From the NCBI GenBank assembly GCA_002399815.1, contig DHEJ01000011.1, positions 2,363 through 47,734 of the forward strand: 45,372 bases of DNA, in the 5' to 3' direction. Positions within the stretch are counted from its first letter, which is position 1, and the number at the start of each line of letters is the position of its first letter. A program made the position numbers and the translations under genes. The notes beneath the pieces are model-generated. The model made no database searches and had not been told where the DNA came from. It saw only the letters and a list, made by a program, of their open reading frames with translations. The stretch is from Acholeplasmataceae bacterium UBA4853 (GTDB lineage: Bacteria; Bacillota_I; Bacilli_A; Acholeplasmatales; Acholeplasmataceae). Shown piece after piece: positions 35,460 through 43,879 of the stretch.

Positions 35460-35482
35460 AACACCTCTAAAGGTGTTTTTTA
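35460..35482 (+). terminator. Terminator of rpsT
   Basis: AACACCT, CTAA, AGGTGTT then TTTTT on the plus strand. On the minus strand it lacks a T-run, so it serves the exonuclease gene poorly. Confidence 0.85.
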
Positions 35483-36148
35483 TTTGCTTTTTTCGATTTC
35501 TCTAAGTCCCTTGAATCCTTGAGGGACTGTTTTTATTCTCTTTTTAAAGAAATATGTATCTGGAGCACGATATTTTGGGTTATATCCCAATACATTCACA
35601 TAATCTTTTAAGTTGTCTTGTTCTTCTGCTAAACGACTTAAAACATTAAAAGTTGCAAGTGCATCATCACTTGCTCTATGTGCATTCTCATTGACTAAAT
35701 TAAACTTTGCTACAGCATCCATTAATTTATGTGGATATTCATAACGATCCTTATACACTGCCATACAATCTAATATATCATTTGTAATGGCGTAATTACG
35801 ATTTACATAGGTTTGATATAGCTTTAATAAAAATCCAATATCAAATGCTAAATTATACGCAACAAGCAGCGTATCATCATCAATTAAATGATTTAATTCA
35901 TTAAAGGCAAACTCTTCACTCACGCCATCCTTTTCTACCATCTCATTGGTAATTCCTGTAAGATTGGTAATAAATGGGGTAATCATTTGATCTTGTTTAA
36001 TCAGTAAATCAAGTGACTTACTAACTTTATATGTATCTTGATCTTTAACAAGTAAAACAGCACCAACTTCAATAATCTTATCTTTAACCGGTGTCAGTCC
36101 TGTTGTTTCAAAATCAAATATTAATATCTTATGATAATTTAAGTTCAT
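35480..36148 (-). CDS. DnaQ/DEDDh-family 3'-5' exonuclease
   Basis: 222 residues. DEDDh motifs: IFDFETTGL at 10-18, ITNEMVEKDG, YNLAFDIGFLL and NAHRASDDALAT, complete. Similar to the proofreading epsilon subunit and to the exonuclease domain of PolC. As a separate short protein it may act as a proofreading or repair exonuclease; an RNA substrate cannot be excluded. The ATG shares one base with the holA stop (TAATG), with GGGAG upstream, so the two DNA-replication genes are coupled. Confidence 0.88.
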   Translation of the reverse strand: MNLNYHKILIFDFETTGLTPVKDKIIEVGAVLLVKDQDTYKVSKSLDLLIKQDQMITPFITNLTGITNEMVEKDGVSEEFAFNELNHLIDDDTLLVAYNLAFDIGFLLKLYQTYVNRNYAITNDILDCMAVYKDRYEYPHKLMDAVAKFNLVNENAHRASDDALATFNVLSRLAEEQDNLKDYVNVLGYNPKYRAPDTYFFKKRIKTVPQGFKGLREIEKSK

Positions 36149-37092
36149 TATAAGCTCCCTAATAGTAATAATTCAAATCCTAGTTTTTCATCCTTCAATC
36201 CAGTTTTAATTTCTAGATCAAGTTTTGCTAAATTCTTAATTAATCGTTCCAGTTTCAAAGTATTTTGTACTTTAGCTTCTCTAATTAAATGATAAGCTCT
36301 ACCAGTTGATACTTTTAAGTAATTAGCAACAGATTCTTGATTAGAACCCTGATCAAGTAAAGTTTTAGTTTGTAAAATCAAATTCACTGTATTAAATAAG
36401 TGATTTAAAATGGTTGATGAATTAATCTTAGAACCTAATAAGTCATCATATATTTGCATATAACCTTTAACGTCGCCTTTTAAATAAGCACTCGAGAATG
36501 CAAATATATTATCTTCTAAGTTTCTAGGAACAAGTAAGTTCACATCATCTAGAACAATAACCTTTTCATCATAAGCATAAGTCTTTAACTTTTCTGCTTC
36601 TTGATGTAATAAGAATAAATCATTTCCTGTTCTTTCAATGAGTGCTTCTATTGTTCTACCATCAATTTTATAGCCATCTTTACTAAATAGTTTATGAACA
36701 TATATTGGTAAACTTGATAGTTCCAATGATTTAATCGTTTCAATAAATGTATATTTACTTAATGCATCACCTAAAGAGTGATTCTTAGGAATTTCTTGAG
36801 CGGATAAAATTAAAATAACATCACTAGATGGTTTTTCTAAATACTTTATTAAAGGCATTAACTGATCTTTTTCATATCTAACAAAACTATCAATGTTTTC
36901 AACAACAATCATTTTTGTTTGACTAAAAAAAGAAACTGTAACAAGTTCTTTAATAACATCTTCAATTTCTGTATCCAGTCCATCGAGTAAAACCATATTA
37001 AATGGATCGACAGCTGCAGCTTCTTGATATAATTTAATTTGTTCTTTTATCAAAAAAACCGATTGACCAACTAATAAATATACAGGTTCCAT
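36148..37092 (-). CDS. holA: DNA polymerase III delta subunit
   Basis: 314 residues, the clamp-loader subunit that opens the beta clamp. Opening MEPVYLLVGQSVFLIKEQI, the AAA-like core with FSQTKMIVVENIDSF and ILILSAQEI, and the C-terminal helical region with LKVSTGRAYHLIREAK and LDLEIKTGLKDEKLGFELLLL are typical of HolA. AAGGATGG before the ATG. Downstream of comEC as in Bacillus, 62 bases away, with a possible -10 at 37114-37119 between. Confidence 0.94.
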   Translation of the reverse strand: MEPVYLLVGQSVFLIKEQIKLYQEAAAVDPFNMVLLDGLDTEIEDVIKELVTVSFFSQTKMIVVENIDSFVRYEKDQLMPLIKYLEKPSSDVILILSAQEIPKNHSLGDALSKYTFIETIKSLELSSLPIYVHKLFSKDGYKIDGRTIEALIERTGNDLFLLHQEAEKLKTYAYDEKVIVLDDVNLLVPRNLEDNIFAFSSAYLKGDVKGYMQIYDDLLGSKINSSTILNHLFNTVNLILQTKTLLDQGSNQESVANYLKVSTGRAYHLIREAKVQNTLKLERLIKNLAKLDLEIKTGLKDEKLGFELLLLGSL

Positions 37093-37113
37093 AGTAATCC
37101 ATCCTTACATCAT

Positions 37114-37119
37114 ATTATA
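37114..37119 (-). promoter_or_regulatory. Possible -10 element of holA
   Basis: TATAAT on the minus strand, 22 bases before the holA ATG. No TG extension or clear -35; no terminator separates comEC from holA, so readthrough is also likely. Confidence 0.35.
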
Positions 37120-37154
37120 CTATTTTTCATCCAATAATAAAACCTATAAACCCA

Positions 37155-39140
37155 TTAAGGTGGAAATAAAATATAGTTATCATCTTTAACTAAAATGCTT
37201 CCATCGATACTTGTTTGATAAACCTTAATACCATATCTTTGATAACGATTAAGAATTTCTATATCTGGTAATTGATACATATTTTTATACCCAACACTCA
37301 TAACACCTACCCTAGGTGTTACTGCTTCTATAAATATATGACTACTTGAAGTCATAGAACCATGATGAGGAACCTTTAAGATATCACTATCAAGTTTCTC
37401 TTTATACGTATTCACCAAATCTTTTTCTACATTGACTCCAATATCACCTGTAAATAAAAACTTATTGTCACTAACTATAATACTAAAAACAATCGAATTA
37501 TCATTAGGTTCTTTATAATCTTTGATTGGACCTAAAAACCTTAAATCGAGAGCTTCTATATAGATTAAGTTATCTTTATAAATATACATAGTATTAGGAT
37601 GCATTAAGTCATATGATTGATAATAACTTAAGACTAAAGTTTTTACTTCATAGATATCAATTAGTTTTTTAGCTTCCTTCATATGATCTAAATCATTATG
37701 TGTAAGAATTAAATAATCTATTACATCCACATAATAATGTTTTAAATAACTATCTACTGAGTTATATGCATCAACTACTATGACTGTATCATTTTTAAAT
37801 ATGATACTACTATCACCTTGACCAACATCTAAAAAGATAACTTGATCAGGTACTGGTTTTAGTGTATAGATATAACTAATACATATTAAACATAAAACAC
37901 AAGCTAGTCTTTTGGTATAACTTATTTTTGTATAAGCTAAATCCATATAGATTAGTAACATCAAATAAAGCACAATGAAAACTACTGATAAAACAGGTAA
38001 ATAGAACTTAAAATTATATACAGATAAAAAAGAAAATATTGATTCAAAAAAATCTCTTAATGGTTCTATTAAATTCAATGTGGGTATTAATGTTACAAGA
38101 ATTATAACTGGTGTATAAATATACTTTAATAAAAGTGATAGTAGGGGTATCAAAAACAACATAAATAAATCAATTTTTCCTTGAAAAATGACTAAAAAAG
38201 GTAAAAGTATTAAAGGTGTATATAAAAGATTAGATAGATTACTTTGATTCACCTTTAAGTAATTCATAAATACAATCGTATAGATAACAATAAATGAGTA
38301 ATTATAAATACTCATCGGTTGAATAATTAAAATAAAAATAAAGCCAACTACTTCAATTTCAAAGGCACTTAAAGATAAATTAAACAGCTTATTTATATAC
38401 TTTAAAGCATAATATATAAAAAGGCTTAAAACTAAAATACTTTCACCAATTACATAAAAGATAGCTAATATGATACTGATAAGTAAATACTTTTCTTTAT
38501 TTTTAACATCTAAAAAATAAAACACTTTATACATCAAAAAGACAATAAATGATAGATGAAGACTAGATAGGGTAAATAAAAAATCATAAACAGATATATC
38601 TAAAATATCCTGATCCTTAATTAACCGCATGAATGGATTATCAACAGCTTTTAACTTAAAGATCATAATATTTGATTGATACTTTATTTCAACTACCCGT
38701 ACTCTACCTCTGATATGTCTACCTAAATTATAATAATAACTATCAAATCCACCTGGGCTAGTTTGTTTCCTAAAGCACTCCACTTCACCTTTAATATAGA
38801 CTACATCACCAATTTGAAAATCACTTTTATGATTGAGTTCATAGGTTTTTAAACCATTTTTCACCAGGTATGTATAATACGTATCGTGATTTGTTTTATC
38901 TGTAATTAAAAAGCTTTGATCAACTAAACTCTCACTTGGTAAATACATTATAAACATGCCTATATAACTTAATAAAATGAGTGTTAATAAGATAAAGTTT
39001 AAACGTTTCCTAAGTACATATAAAAAAACAATTAACACACATCCTACATACCAGTAATGCATACTTAAAATCATTACTAATAAAATAAGTGCATAAAAAT
39101 GAAAGTTATCCCACGTAAAAATAGTTTTTAATCTTATCAA
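37155..39140 (-). CDS. comEC: ComEC/Rec2 DNA-uptake channel
   Basis: About 661 residues. Two N-terminal membrane segments, a DUF4131/OB-like external region (about 80-165), the competence domain with many membrane segments (about 180-420), and a C-terminal metallo-beta-lactamase domain (about 430-660) with DVGQGDSS, THNDLDH and VPHHGS. In transformable bacteria it forms the single-strand DNA channel; shorter than Bacillus ComEC (776). Start uncertain: TTG at 39140 follows GGAGAGG by 6 bases; TTG at 39155 is the upstream alternative. Either start lies inside the 3' end of comEA. No comEB between them. Confidence 0.93.
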   Translation of the reverse strand: MIRLKTIFTWDNFHFYALILLVMILSMHYWYVGCVLIVFLYVLRKRLNFILLTLILLSYIGMFIMYLPSESLVDQSFLITDKTNHDTYYTYLVKNGLKTYELNHKSDFQIGDVVYIKGEVECFRKQTSPGGFDSYYYNLGRHIRGRVRVVEIKYQSNIMIFKLKAVDNPFMRLIKDQDILDISVYDFLFTLSSLHLSFIVFLMYKVFYFLDVKNKEKYLLISIILAIFYVIGESILVLSLFIYYALKYINKLFNLSLSAFEIEVVGFIFILIIQPMSIYNYSFIVIYTIVFMNYLKVNQSNLSNLLYTPLILLPFLVIFQGKIDLFMLFLIPLLSLLLKYIYTPVIILVTLIPTLNLIEPLRDFFESIFSFLSVYNFKFYLPVLSVVFIVLYLMLLIYMDLAYTKISYTKRLACVLCLICISYIYTLKPVPDQVIFLDVGQGDSSIIFKNDTVIVVDAYNSVDSYLKHYYVDVIDYLILTHNDLDHMKEAKKLIDIYEVKTLVLSYYQSYDLMHPNTMYIYKDNLIYIEALDLRFLGPIKDYKEPNDNSIVFSIIVSDNKFLFTGDIGVNVEKDLVNTYKEKLDSDILKVPHHGSMTSSSHIFIEAVTPRVGVMSVGYKNMYQLPDIEILNRYQRYGIKVYQTSIDGSILVKDDNYILFPP

Positions 39141-39606
39141 AAGTAACCTCTCCAATACCTTTGACTTGATAGAGTTCAGTTAAGGTTTTAAATTTACCTA
39201 CCTTTTGTCTATATAATAAGATTTCGGTTGCTCTATTTTCTGTGATATAAGGTATTTTAATTAAATCAGAAAACTTAACTGTATTTAGATCTACCTTAAT
39301 AATGTAGTCTTCTTTAATATCTTCATAATATGGAATATGATAACTTTCTTGATCTACCATACTACCAAGAGATATCCCTCTAACATCAGCATCTTGTGTT
39401 AACCCACCAGATAAAGAAATCACATAAGCAAGGGTAACACCTTGAGCTACTAAATACTTTCCTGGTTTATAAACAGCACCATCAATAGAAACTAAAATCA
39501 TATTTGATTCAGTTTTATAGTATGCATATGTTTTTTCCTTAGGAAATGTTATGATTGCAACTAAAAGTAAACAAATGCATACAATAATCCATATATTTTT
39601 CTTCAT
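39106..39606 (-). CDS. comEA: ComEA DNA-binding receptor
   Basis: 166 residues. One N-terminal membrane anchor (about 4-22), a SLBB-like beta domain (about 37-95: LVSIDGAVYKPGKYLV) and a C-terminal helix-hairpin-helix pair (about 103-166: VDLNTV, LIKIPYITENRA, YQVKGIGEVTFDKI) that binds double-stranded DNA. Functions as the surface DNA receptor for ComEC. Its GGAGG lies 7 bases before the ATG, inside the 3' arm of a terminator-like hairpin. In a wall-less cell no peptidoglycan has to be crossed. Confidence 0.94.
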   Translation of the reverse strand: MKKNIWIIVCICLLLVAIITFPKEKTYAYYKTESNMILVSIDGAVYKPGKYLVAQGVTLAYVISLSGGLTQDADVRGISLGSMVDQESYHIPYYEDIKEDYIIKVDLNTVKFSDLIKIPYITENRATEILLYRQKVGKFKTLTELYQVKGIGEVTFDKIKNYFYVG

Positions 39607-39611
39607 AAAAA

Positions 39612-39646
39612 AACCTCCTTCATACTATAGTTATGAATTGGAGGTT
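39612..39646 (-). promoter_or_regulatory. Terminator-like hairpin containing the comEA Shine-Dalgarno
   Basis: Minus strand AACCTCC pairs with GGAGGTT (39640-39646 with 39612-39618), extended by TTCAT/ATGAA and the self-complementary ACTATAGT, with small bulges. It is followed by T5 and then directly by the comEA ATG at 39606. It lies 10 bases after the upstream methyltransferase stop. The shape is that of an intrinsic terminator, but the 3' arm is also the ribosome binding site. A TATAGT with weak TTAAAT (spacer 17) lies within it. Confidence 0.7.
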
Positions 39647-39655
39647 ATTTAACTT

Positions 39656-40300
39656 TTATTTTGTACAAACTAAATAGGCTTTTCGATCATCAAATCCATC
39701 AACAAAATCGACTTTAAATCCTACATCTGTTAAAAGGTTTGTATAATAACTGACTGGATGATAATACTGTTTGACCTTATACTTATGTATTTCATCATAA
39801 TAATGAACAATGACTTCATGTGTAATCACTTCGTTTTTTGTTGAGACTTTCCAATCATAAGATAAATCAGTAAATGTATCTGATTCTTGTTCATTCACTG
39901 GACCTTTATATAAATCAAGAATTAATCTACCATCATCATTTAATCCATTATAAAGGTTTTTAATCAGTCTTTTAACCCCTTTAAAATAATGAAATACATC
40001 TAATAAACAAATGATTTGATCAAACTTTTGTTTCAATGAATAGTTTAGGTCATGGACAAATAAATCTGCTTGTAAGTTTTCATCTGAAAGCTTTTCTTTT
40101 GCTAAAACAAGCATCTCTTGATTCTTATCAATACCAATCATTTGATAACCATTTTTAGCTAAATACGTAGTAATATAACCACTACCACATCCAGCATCTA
40201 AAATCACTTGATCCTTCTTAAGGTATGGTAATAATGGTTTTAGGAGTGAATCATAATCCACATCCATTTGAAAATAGTCATAAAAGGATTCGAAATTCAA
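39656..40300 (-). CDS. Class I SAM-dependent methyltransferase (YqeM position)
   Basis: 214 residues. SAM-binding motif I VILDAGCGSGYITTYLA at about 34-50, acidic motif II MIGIDKNQEM, motif IV IICLLDVFHYF. It has the place of yqeM in the Bacillus yqeK-rsfS-yqeM string. Substrate unknown. TTG start overlaps the rsfS stop (TTGA). Confidence 0.85.
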   Translation of the reverse strand: MNFESFYDYFQMDVDYDSLLKPLLPYLKKDQVILDAGCGSGYITTYLAKNGYQMIGIDKNQEMLVLAKEKLSDENLQADLFVHDLNYSLKQKFDQIICLLDVFHYFKGVKRLIKNLYNGLNDDGRLILDLYKGPVNEQESDTFTDLSYDWKVSTKNEVITHEVIVHYYDEIHKYKVKQYYHPVSYYTNLLTDVGFKVDFVDGFDDRKAYLVCTK

Positions 40301-40617
40301 GATTTGATGCCTTTTTTAATTTCCATGAATCGTTTATCAAATCCATAGAAATGTCTTTCTTCTTCTCTAAATAAATGTACAACTACATCTCCTAAGTCAA
40401 TTAAGACCCATCCGGTTTCATCTTTACCTTCGACATGTTTAATTTGATCTCTTAATTCTTTAGTAAAATACCCAACCGCTGCACTACCAGCACGTTCATT
40501 TACAGTTCCAACAACAAAGTAGTCATAAAATGGAGACTGTTCTAAAAATTCAAAGACAGCGATATCTTTGGCATTCACTTTTTCTAATATTTCAATTGCT
40601 TTTTGTAATAAAGGCAC
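40297..40617 (-). CDS. rsfS: Ribosomal silencing factor RsfS
   Basis: 106 residues of the Iojap/RsfS family, with KDIAVFEFLEQSPFYDYFVVGT, DETGWVLIDLGDVVVHLF and ERHFYGFDKRF. Binds L14 on the 50S subunit and blocks subunit joining in poor nutrient conditions. GTG start, 3 bases after yqeK; the nearest AAGGGAAG is about 12 bases away. In the conserved yqeK-rsfS-yqeM order. Confidence 0.93.
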   Translation of the reverse strand: MPLLQKAIEILEKVNAKDIAVFEFLEQSPFYDYFVVGTVNERAGSAAVGYFTKELRDQIKHVEGKDETGWVLIDLGDVVVHLFREEERHFYGFDKRFMEIKKGIKS

Positions 40618-40620
40618 GTT

Positions 40621-41178
40621 TTATTTCTTCCCTTCCAAATCTTTAATAACGATATCTAAATAGTTATTCTCTGGATAATTTTGTTCTTTGTCTAGCACTT
40701 TAAGTAATTTTAAATATGCTACTATGGTTTGATTAAGTGATGTTTGACTTAAAACTCTTAAATCATCAACACCCTCATAAGTTCTTGTTTCTTCTGTTTT
40801 ATCAGCAACCAATAAAATCTTATCAAGTAATGTCATGTTTTCTTTACCCCAAACATGACATTGAATTGCATTTAAGATTAACGGATCTTCAATGTGGTGC
40901 TTAATCCTTAAGACTTCTGCAGCACTTAATGCATGATAGATCACAGTTTGATCTTTATACTTTAAAATCATCTCATCACTTAAATACTTAGTTTGTTCTT
41001 CAATTGAATCATACTTTGTATAATCGTGATAAATTGCTGCAATATACGCTTTTTTACTATCAACACCATATCTTACAGCTAAACTCACAGAAAGCTTAGC
41101 AACCCCTAAAATATGATTAAATCTATCAGGTCTATCAATGTATTTTAGTCTGACATCATCTAAAATTGCATCAATCAT
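40621..41178 (-). CDS. yqeK: YqeK-type HD hydrolase
   Basis: 185 residues. HD-domain residues: NHILGVAKLS, YIAAIYHDYTKY and a downstream YHALSAAEVL, then the family's NMTLLDKILLVADKTEE. Family members split Ap4A and related dinucleotides. ATG overlaps the yqeH stop by 4 bases. nadD, which normally precedes yqeK, is missing here. Confidence 0.9.
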   Translation of the reverse strand: MIDAILDDVRLKYIDRPDRFNHILGVAKLSVSLAVRYGVDSKKAYIAAIYHDYTKYDSIEEQTKYLSDEMILKYKDQTVIYHALSAAEVLRIKHHIEDPLILNAIQCHVWGKENMTLLDKILLVADKTEETRTYEGVDDLRVLSQTSLNQTIVAYLKLLKVLDKEQNYPENNYLDIVIKDLEGKK

Positions 41179-42203
41179 TTAAAGAATCCTTCTGACAATG
41201 TAATATGTAATTTTGGATGACTATAGATTCTTACAGTCACAGGTCCTAATAAATGTAGGATTCCAAAATCTGCTAATGTAAATTGATATTTGATTGCTTC
41301 TTTTAATGCATAATCTTTAAATCCATACGTATCAAACTTTAAATCAAATACTTTATTATCTGTTAAGATACTTAGAATCTTTTGATCATTGGTTAAATGA
41401 TGCTTGATATAATTTGATGTATAAAGCGTTGATTTTGTTTCGCCTTTTAAGACAACCACACCAACTAACCCACCAATAGCAATCGCTTCACCTGTTTTTA
41501 ATACACCATTTCTTGGATGAAATTGTGTATTAGGTAATAAATCTTTATAATCTTTATATTCAAAGAATTCATGTAAGTAACCACCTTGGTATAACCCTGG
41601 TGTATCATAAATACTAATACCTTCAAAAGTATCTGATAAAATACTTTGAGTTAGTGCTGCCTTAGGCATTGCTAGTGCATCTTTATTACCAGTAAGTGCT
41701 TTAAATAGAGTTGTTTTACCACTATTTTGTAAGCCTATTAAATACACTTCTTTATATTTAGAGTCCTTTAAATAATCTTTTAAATGATCAATATCATAAG
41801 GGTTTTTAGCACTCATTAAGATAATATCTTCATAAGGAATTCTAGATTCTCTAAATGTTTTTTGAACCTTACCTAATAAAAAGTTCTTAGAGGTTGCATC
41901 TGGTAGTAAATCGATTTGATTAATAATATATAAGACTTTATAATCTTCACCTAATCGTTTTATTGGAGAGGATGCTAAAGTGTCTAAATATAGAATTGAT
42001 GCAACTACAACGATTAATGCATTTTTCTTAAAACTTGGTAATGAATCCGGATGGAAATGACTATTTGCCTCACCATAATGCATGAGTTTAAAACAGTTCA
42101 TACAAAACACTTGATCTATTTTTTTAACATAACCAACGCCAAGTGGATCTTCTGTTTGTAAATCAACACCACAACCGATACATTTATTTTTGCTTGTTAG
42201 CAT
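41175..42203 (-). CDS. yqeH: Circularly permuted GTPase YqeH
   Basis: 342 residues. N-terminal zinc finger (CIGCG near 8-12 and CMNC near 34-37). The GTPase motifs are permuted: G4 NQIDLL and G5 SAKN come first, then G1 LIGLQNSGKTTLF and G3 DTPG. Needed for 30S maturation in Bacillus. About 20 bases overlap with yqeG. Confidence 0.94.
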   Translation of the reverse strand: MLTSKNKCIGCGVDLQTEDPLGVGYVKKIDQVFCMNCFKLMHYGEANSHFHPDSLPSFKKNALIVVVASILYLDTLASSPIKRLGEDYKVLYIINQIDLLPDATSKNFLLGKVQKTFRESRIPYEDIILMSAKNPYDIDHLKDYLKDSKYKEVYLIGLQNSGKTTLFKALTGNKDALAMPKAALTQSILSDTFEGISIYDTPGLYQGGYLHEFFEYKDYKDLLPNTQFHPRNGVLKTGEAIAIGGLVGVVVLKGETKSTLYTSNYIKHHLTNDQKILSILTDNKVFDLKFDTYGFKDYALKEAIKYQFTLADFGILHLLGPVTVRIYSHPKLHITLSEGFFK

Positions 42204-42732
42204 AAGCTTTTAAAACCTCATCATATTCTAAAGGACGCTTAACTTTAAGCTTCTTTAAATAATATCTTTCTAATAAACGGTTAATTCTCGTTGGTAACTT
42301 ATCCGTTTTTCTTTTAACAGCATCGACTAAAACAGTATAAAACCCTAAGCGGTTTGCACCATAAATATCTGTCATTAATTGATCCCCAATCATTGCAATC
42401 TCATGATCCTTTAAATCAAGTTTTTTTAGTGCTTGTTTAAAACCAATCTTAAATGGTTTTCTAGCAAAACTAATAAAATCGAAATGATGTCCTACTGCTA
42501 AATAAACGCGTTTCTTCATTGAATTAGAAATAATGATAATTTTAAAATCATTAGACAAATGATTTAAAAATTCAATTGTTTTAAGTTCTAATTTGGTTTG
42601 AGTATAATCAATAATGGTATTATCAAGGTCAAAAAGCAGTGCCTTAATTCCCTGCTTTTTTAAACTTTCATAGGGTACTTTATAAATGTCATCCACGTAT
42701 AACTTTGGAATTAAATAAGGATATATTGCCAT
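42184..42732 (-). CDS. yqeG: YqeG family HAD phosphatase
   Basis: 182 residues. HAD motif I LLFDLDNTIIDY at about 33-44, motif II IIISNS, and the C-terminal MIGDQLMTDIYGANRLG. YqeG/PGPase-related proteins include phosphatidylglycerophosphatases; given pgsA in this window such a role is possible but inferred. ATG shares one base with the greA stop (TAATG). Confidence 0.92.
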   Translation of the reverse strand: MAIYPYLIPKLYVDDIYKVPYESLKKQGIKALLFDLDNTIIDYTQTKLELKTIEFLNHLSNDFKIIIISNSMKKRVYLAVGHHFDFISFARKPFKIGFKQALKKLDLKDHEIAMIGDQLMTDIYGANRLGFYTVLVDAVKRKTDKLPTRINRLLERYYLKKLKVKRPLEYDEVLKAYANKQK

Positions 42733-43208
42733 TAATTAATTGAGATAATTTGAACGTTAAACGTTTTATTTGTTTCTGATTTAACAGAAATAATTTCGCC
42801 AACTTCTCTACCTTTGATTGATTTACCTAATGGAGATTCAATTGAAATCTTTCCTTTTAATGGATCTGCTTCAATTGTACCAACTAAATGATATGTAACT
42901 TCTTTATTCTTTTCAATAAACTTTAATACAACTTCTTTACCAATATTTACAGATGAAGTATCGTCATTAATGCGAATAATCTTGACATTCTTTAGAATTG
43001 CTTCTATTTCAAGTATTCTTGCCTCAATTCTAGCTTGTTCATTTCTTGCTGCATCATAATCAGCGTTTTCAGATAAGTCCCCTTGTTCACGTGCTTCTTT
43101 TAAAGCCTCTAAGTTTTCTTTTCTTTTAACGTCTTTTAATTCTGTTAACTCAGCTTTTAATGCATCTAATCCAGTTTGAGTCAATTCGTATTGTTTTTTA
43201 ACTGCCAT
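42732..43208 (-). CDS. greA: Transcription elongation factor GreA
   Basis: 158 residues. N-terminal coiled coil (about 10-77) with EAREQGDLSENADYDAAR, the tip residues that enter the RNA polymerase channel, and a C-terminal FKBP-like domain with ISIESPLGKSIKGREVGE. Stimulates transcript cleavage by paused polymerase. AGGAG before the ATG and an extended -10 upstream. Confidence 0.97.
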   Translation of the reverse strand: MAVKKQYELTQTGLDALKAELTELKDVKRKENLEALKEAREQGDLSENADYDAARNEQARIEARILEIEAILKNVKIIRINDDTSSVNIGKEVVLKFIEKNKEVTYHLVGTIEADPLKGKISIESPLGKSIKGREVGEIISVKSETNKTFNVQIISIN

Positions 43209-43234
43209 GTTATATCTCCTTAATTTCTTATATA

Positions 43235-43254
43235 ATTATATCATATTATGATAT
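43235..43254 (-). promoter_or_regulatory. Extended -10 promoter and palindrome before greA
   Basis: TGATATAAT on the minus strand (TATAAT 43235-43240). It overlaps the palindrome ATATCAT-ATT-ATGATAT (43238-43254). Start near 43228, leader about 20 bases with AGGAG. Confidence 0.5.
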
Positions 43255-43255
43255 T

Positions 43256-43876
43256 TTAAAATGTAATCACATGTTTTCTTAAATTCTTTTGAATTTCTTT
43301 ATGATTTACTAATACTTTTGAAAGTTCATTATAAAACGCTTTTGAATGATTTGCTACATTTAAATGGCAATATTCATGCAATAAAACGTAATATAAGTAG
43401 ATCGGATCTAATTTTGCCATAAATGCATTAATTGTGATTTCTTTTTTAACAATCTGACAAGAACCATATTTAGATTTCAGTTTTTTCACTTTAGTTGGTA
43501 CTAACTTTAAATTTAGTGTCTTTAAAACAGTTTCTAGCTTTTCTTCAAACAACTTAATTTGCTGTTCTGTTTCTAAGATATACCTTTTAATTAAATTCTT
43601 TTCATTGACTACTAAGCCATGATAAAAAGTAACCTCATCGATAGCTTGTCCCCATAATTGATATTTATGGGTTTTTGTTTTAACTTTTCTTTGTTTTAAC
43701 TTCATAATCTTATCAAAATTATGATCAAGTATTTTAATAATATCTTTTTGTTTCATTTTAGGACTACAAGAAATTCTAATATAATCGCCTAAATCCTTAA
43801 AATAAACATGCTTAATTGGTTTATATACGACTTCAAAAACAATCGTTTCTTGATCCTTAGTAAAGGTTTGAAACAT
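43256..43876 (-). CDS. YgjP/DUF45-type metallopeptidase
   Basis: 206 residues. Zinc-binding LLHEYCHLNVANHSKAFY (HExxH, with a third His after it) preceded by KYGSCQ and the beta strand ITINAF, typical of the YgjP/WLM-related DUF45 family. Cytoplasmic, substrate unknown. AAAGGA before the ATG, 3 bases after the trmR-like gene. Confidence 0.9.
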   Translation of the reverse strand: MFQTFTKDQETIVFEVVYKPIKHVYFKDLGDYIRISCSPKMKQKDIIKILDHNFDKIMKLKQRKVKTKTHKYQLWGQAIDEVTFYHGLVVNEKNLIKRYILETEQQIKLFEEKLETVLKTLNLKLVPTKVKKLKSKYGSCQIVKKEITINAFMAKLDPIYLYYVLLHEYCHLNVANHSKAFYNELSKVLVNHKEIQKNLRKHVITF

Positions 43877-43879
43877 TAT

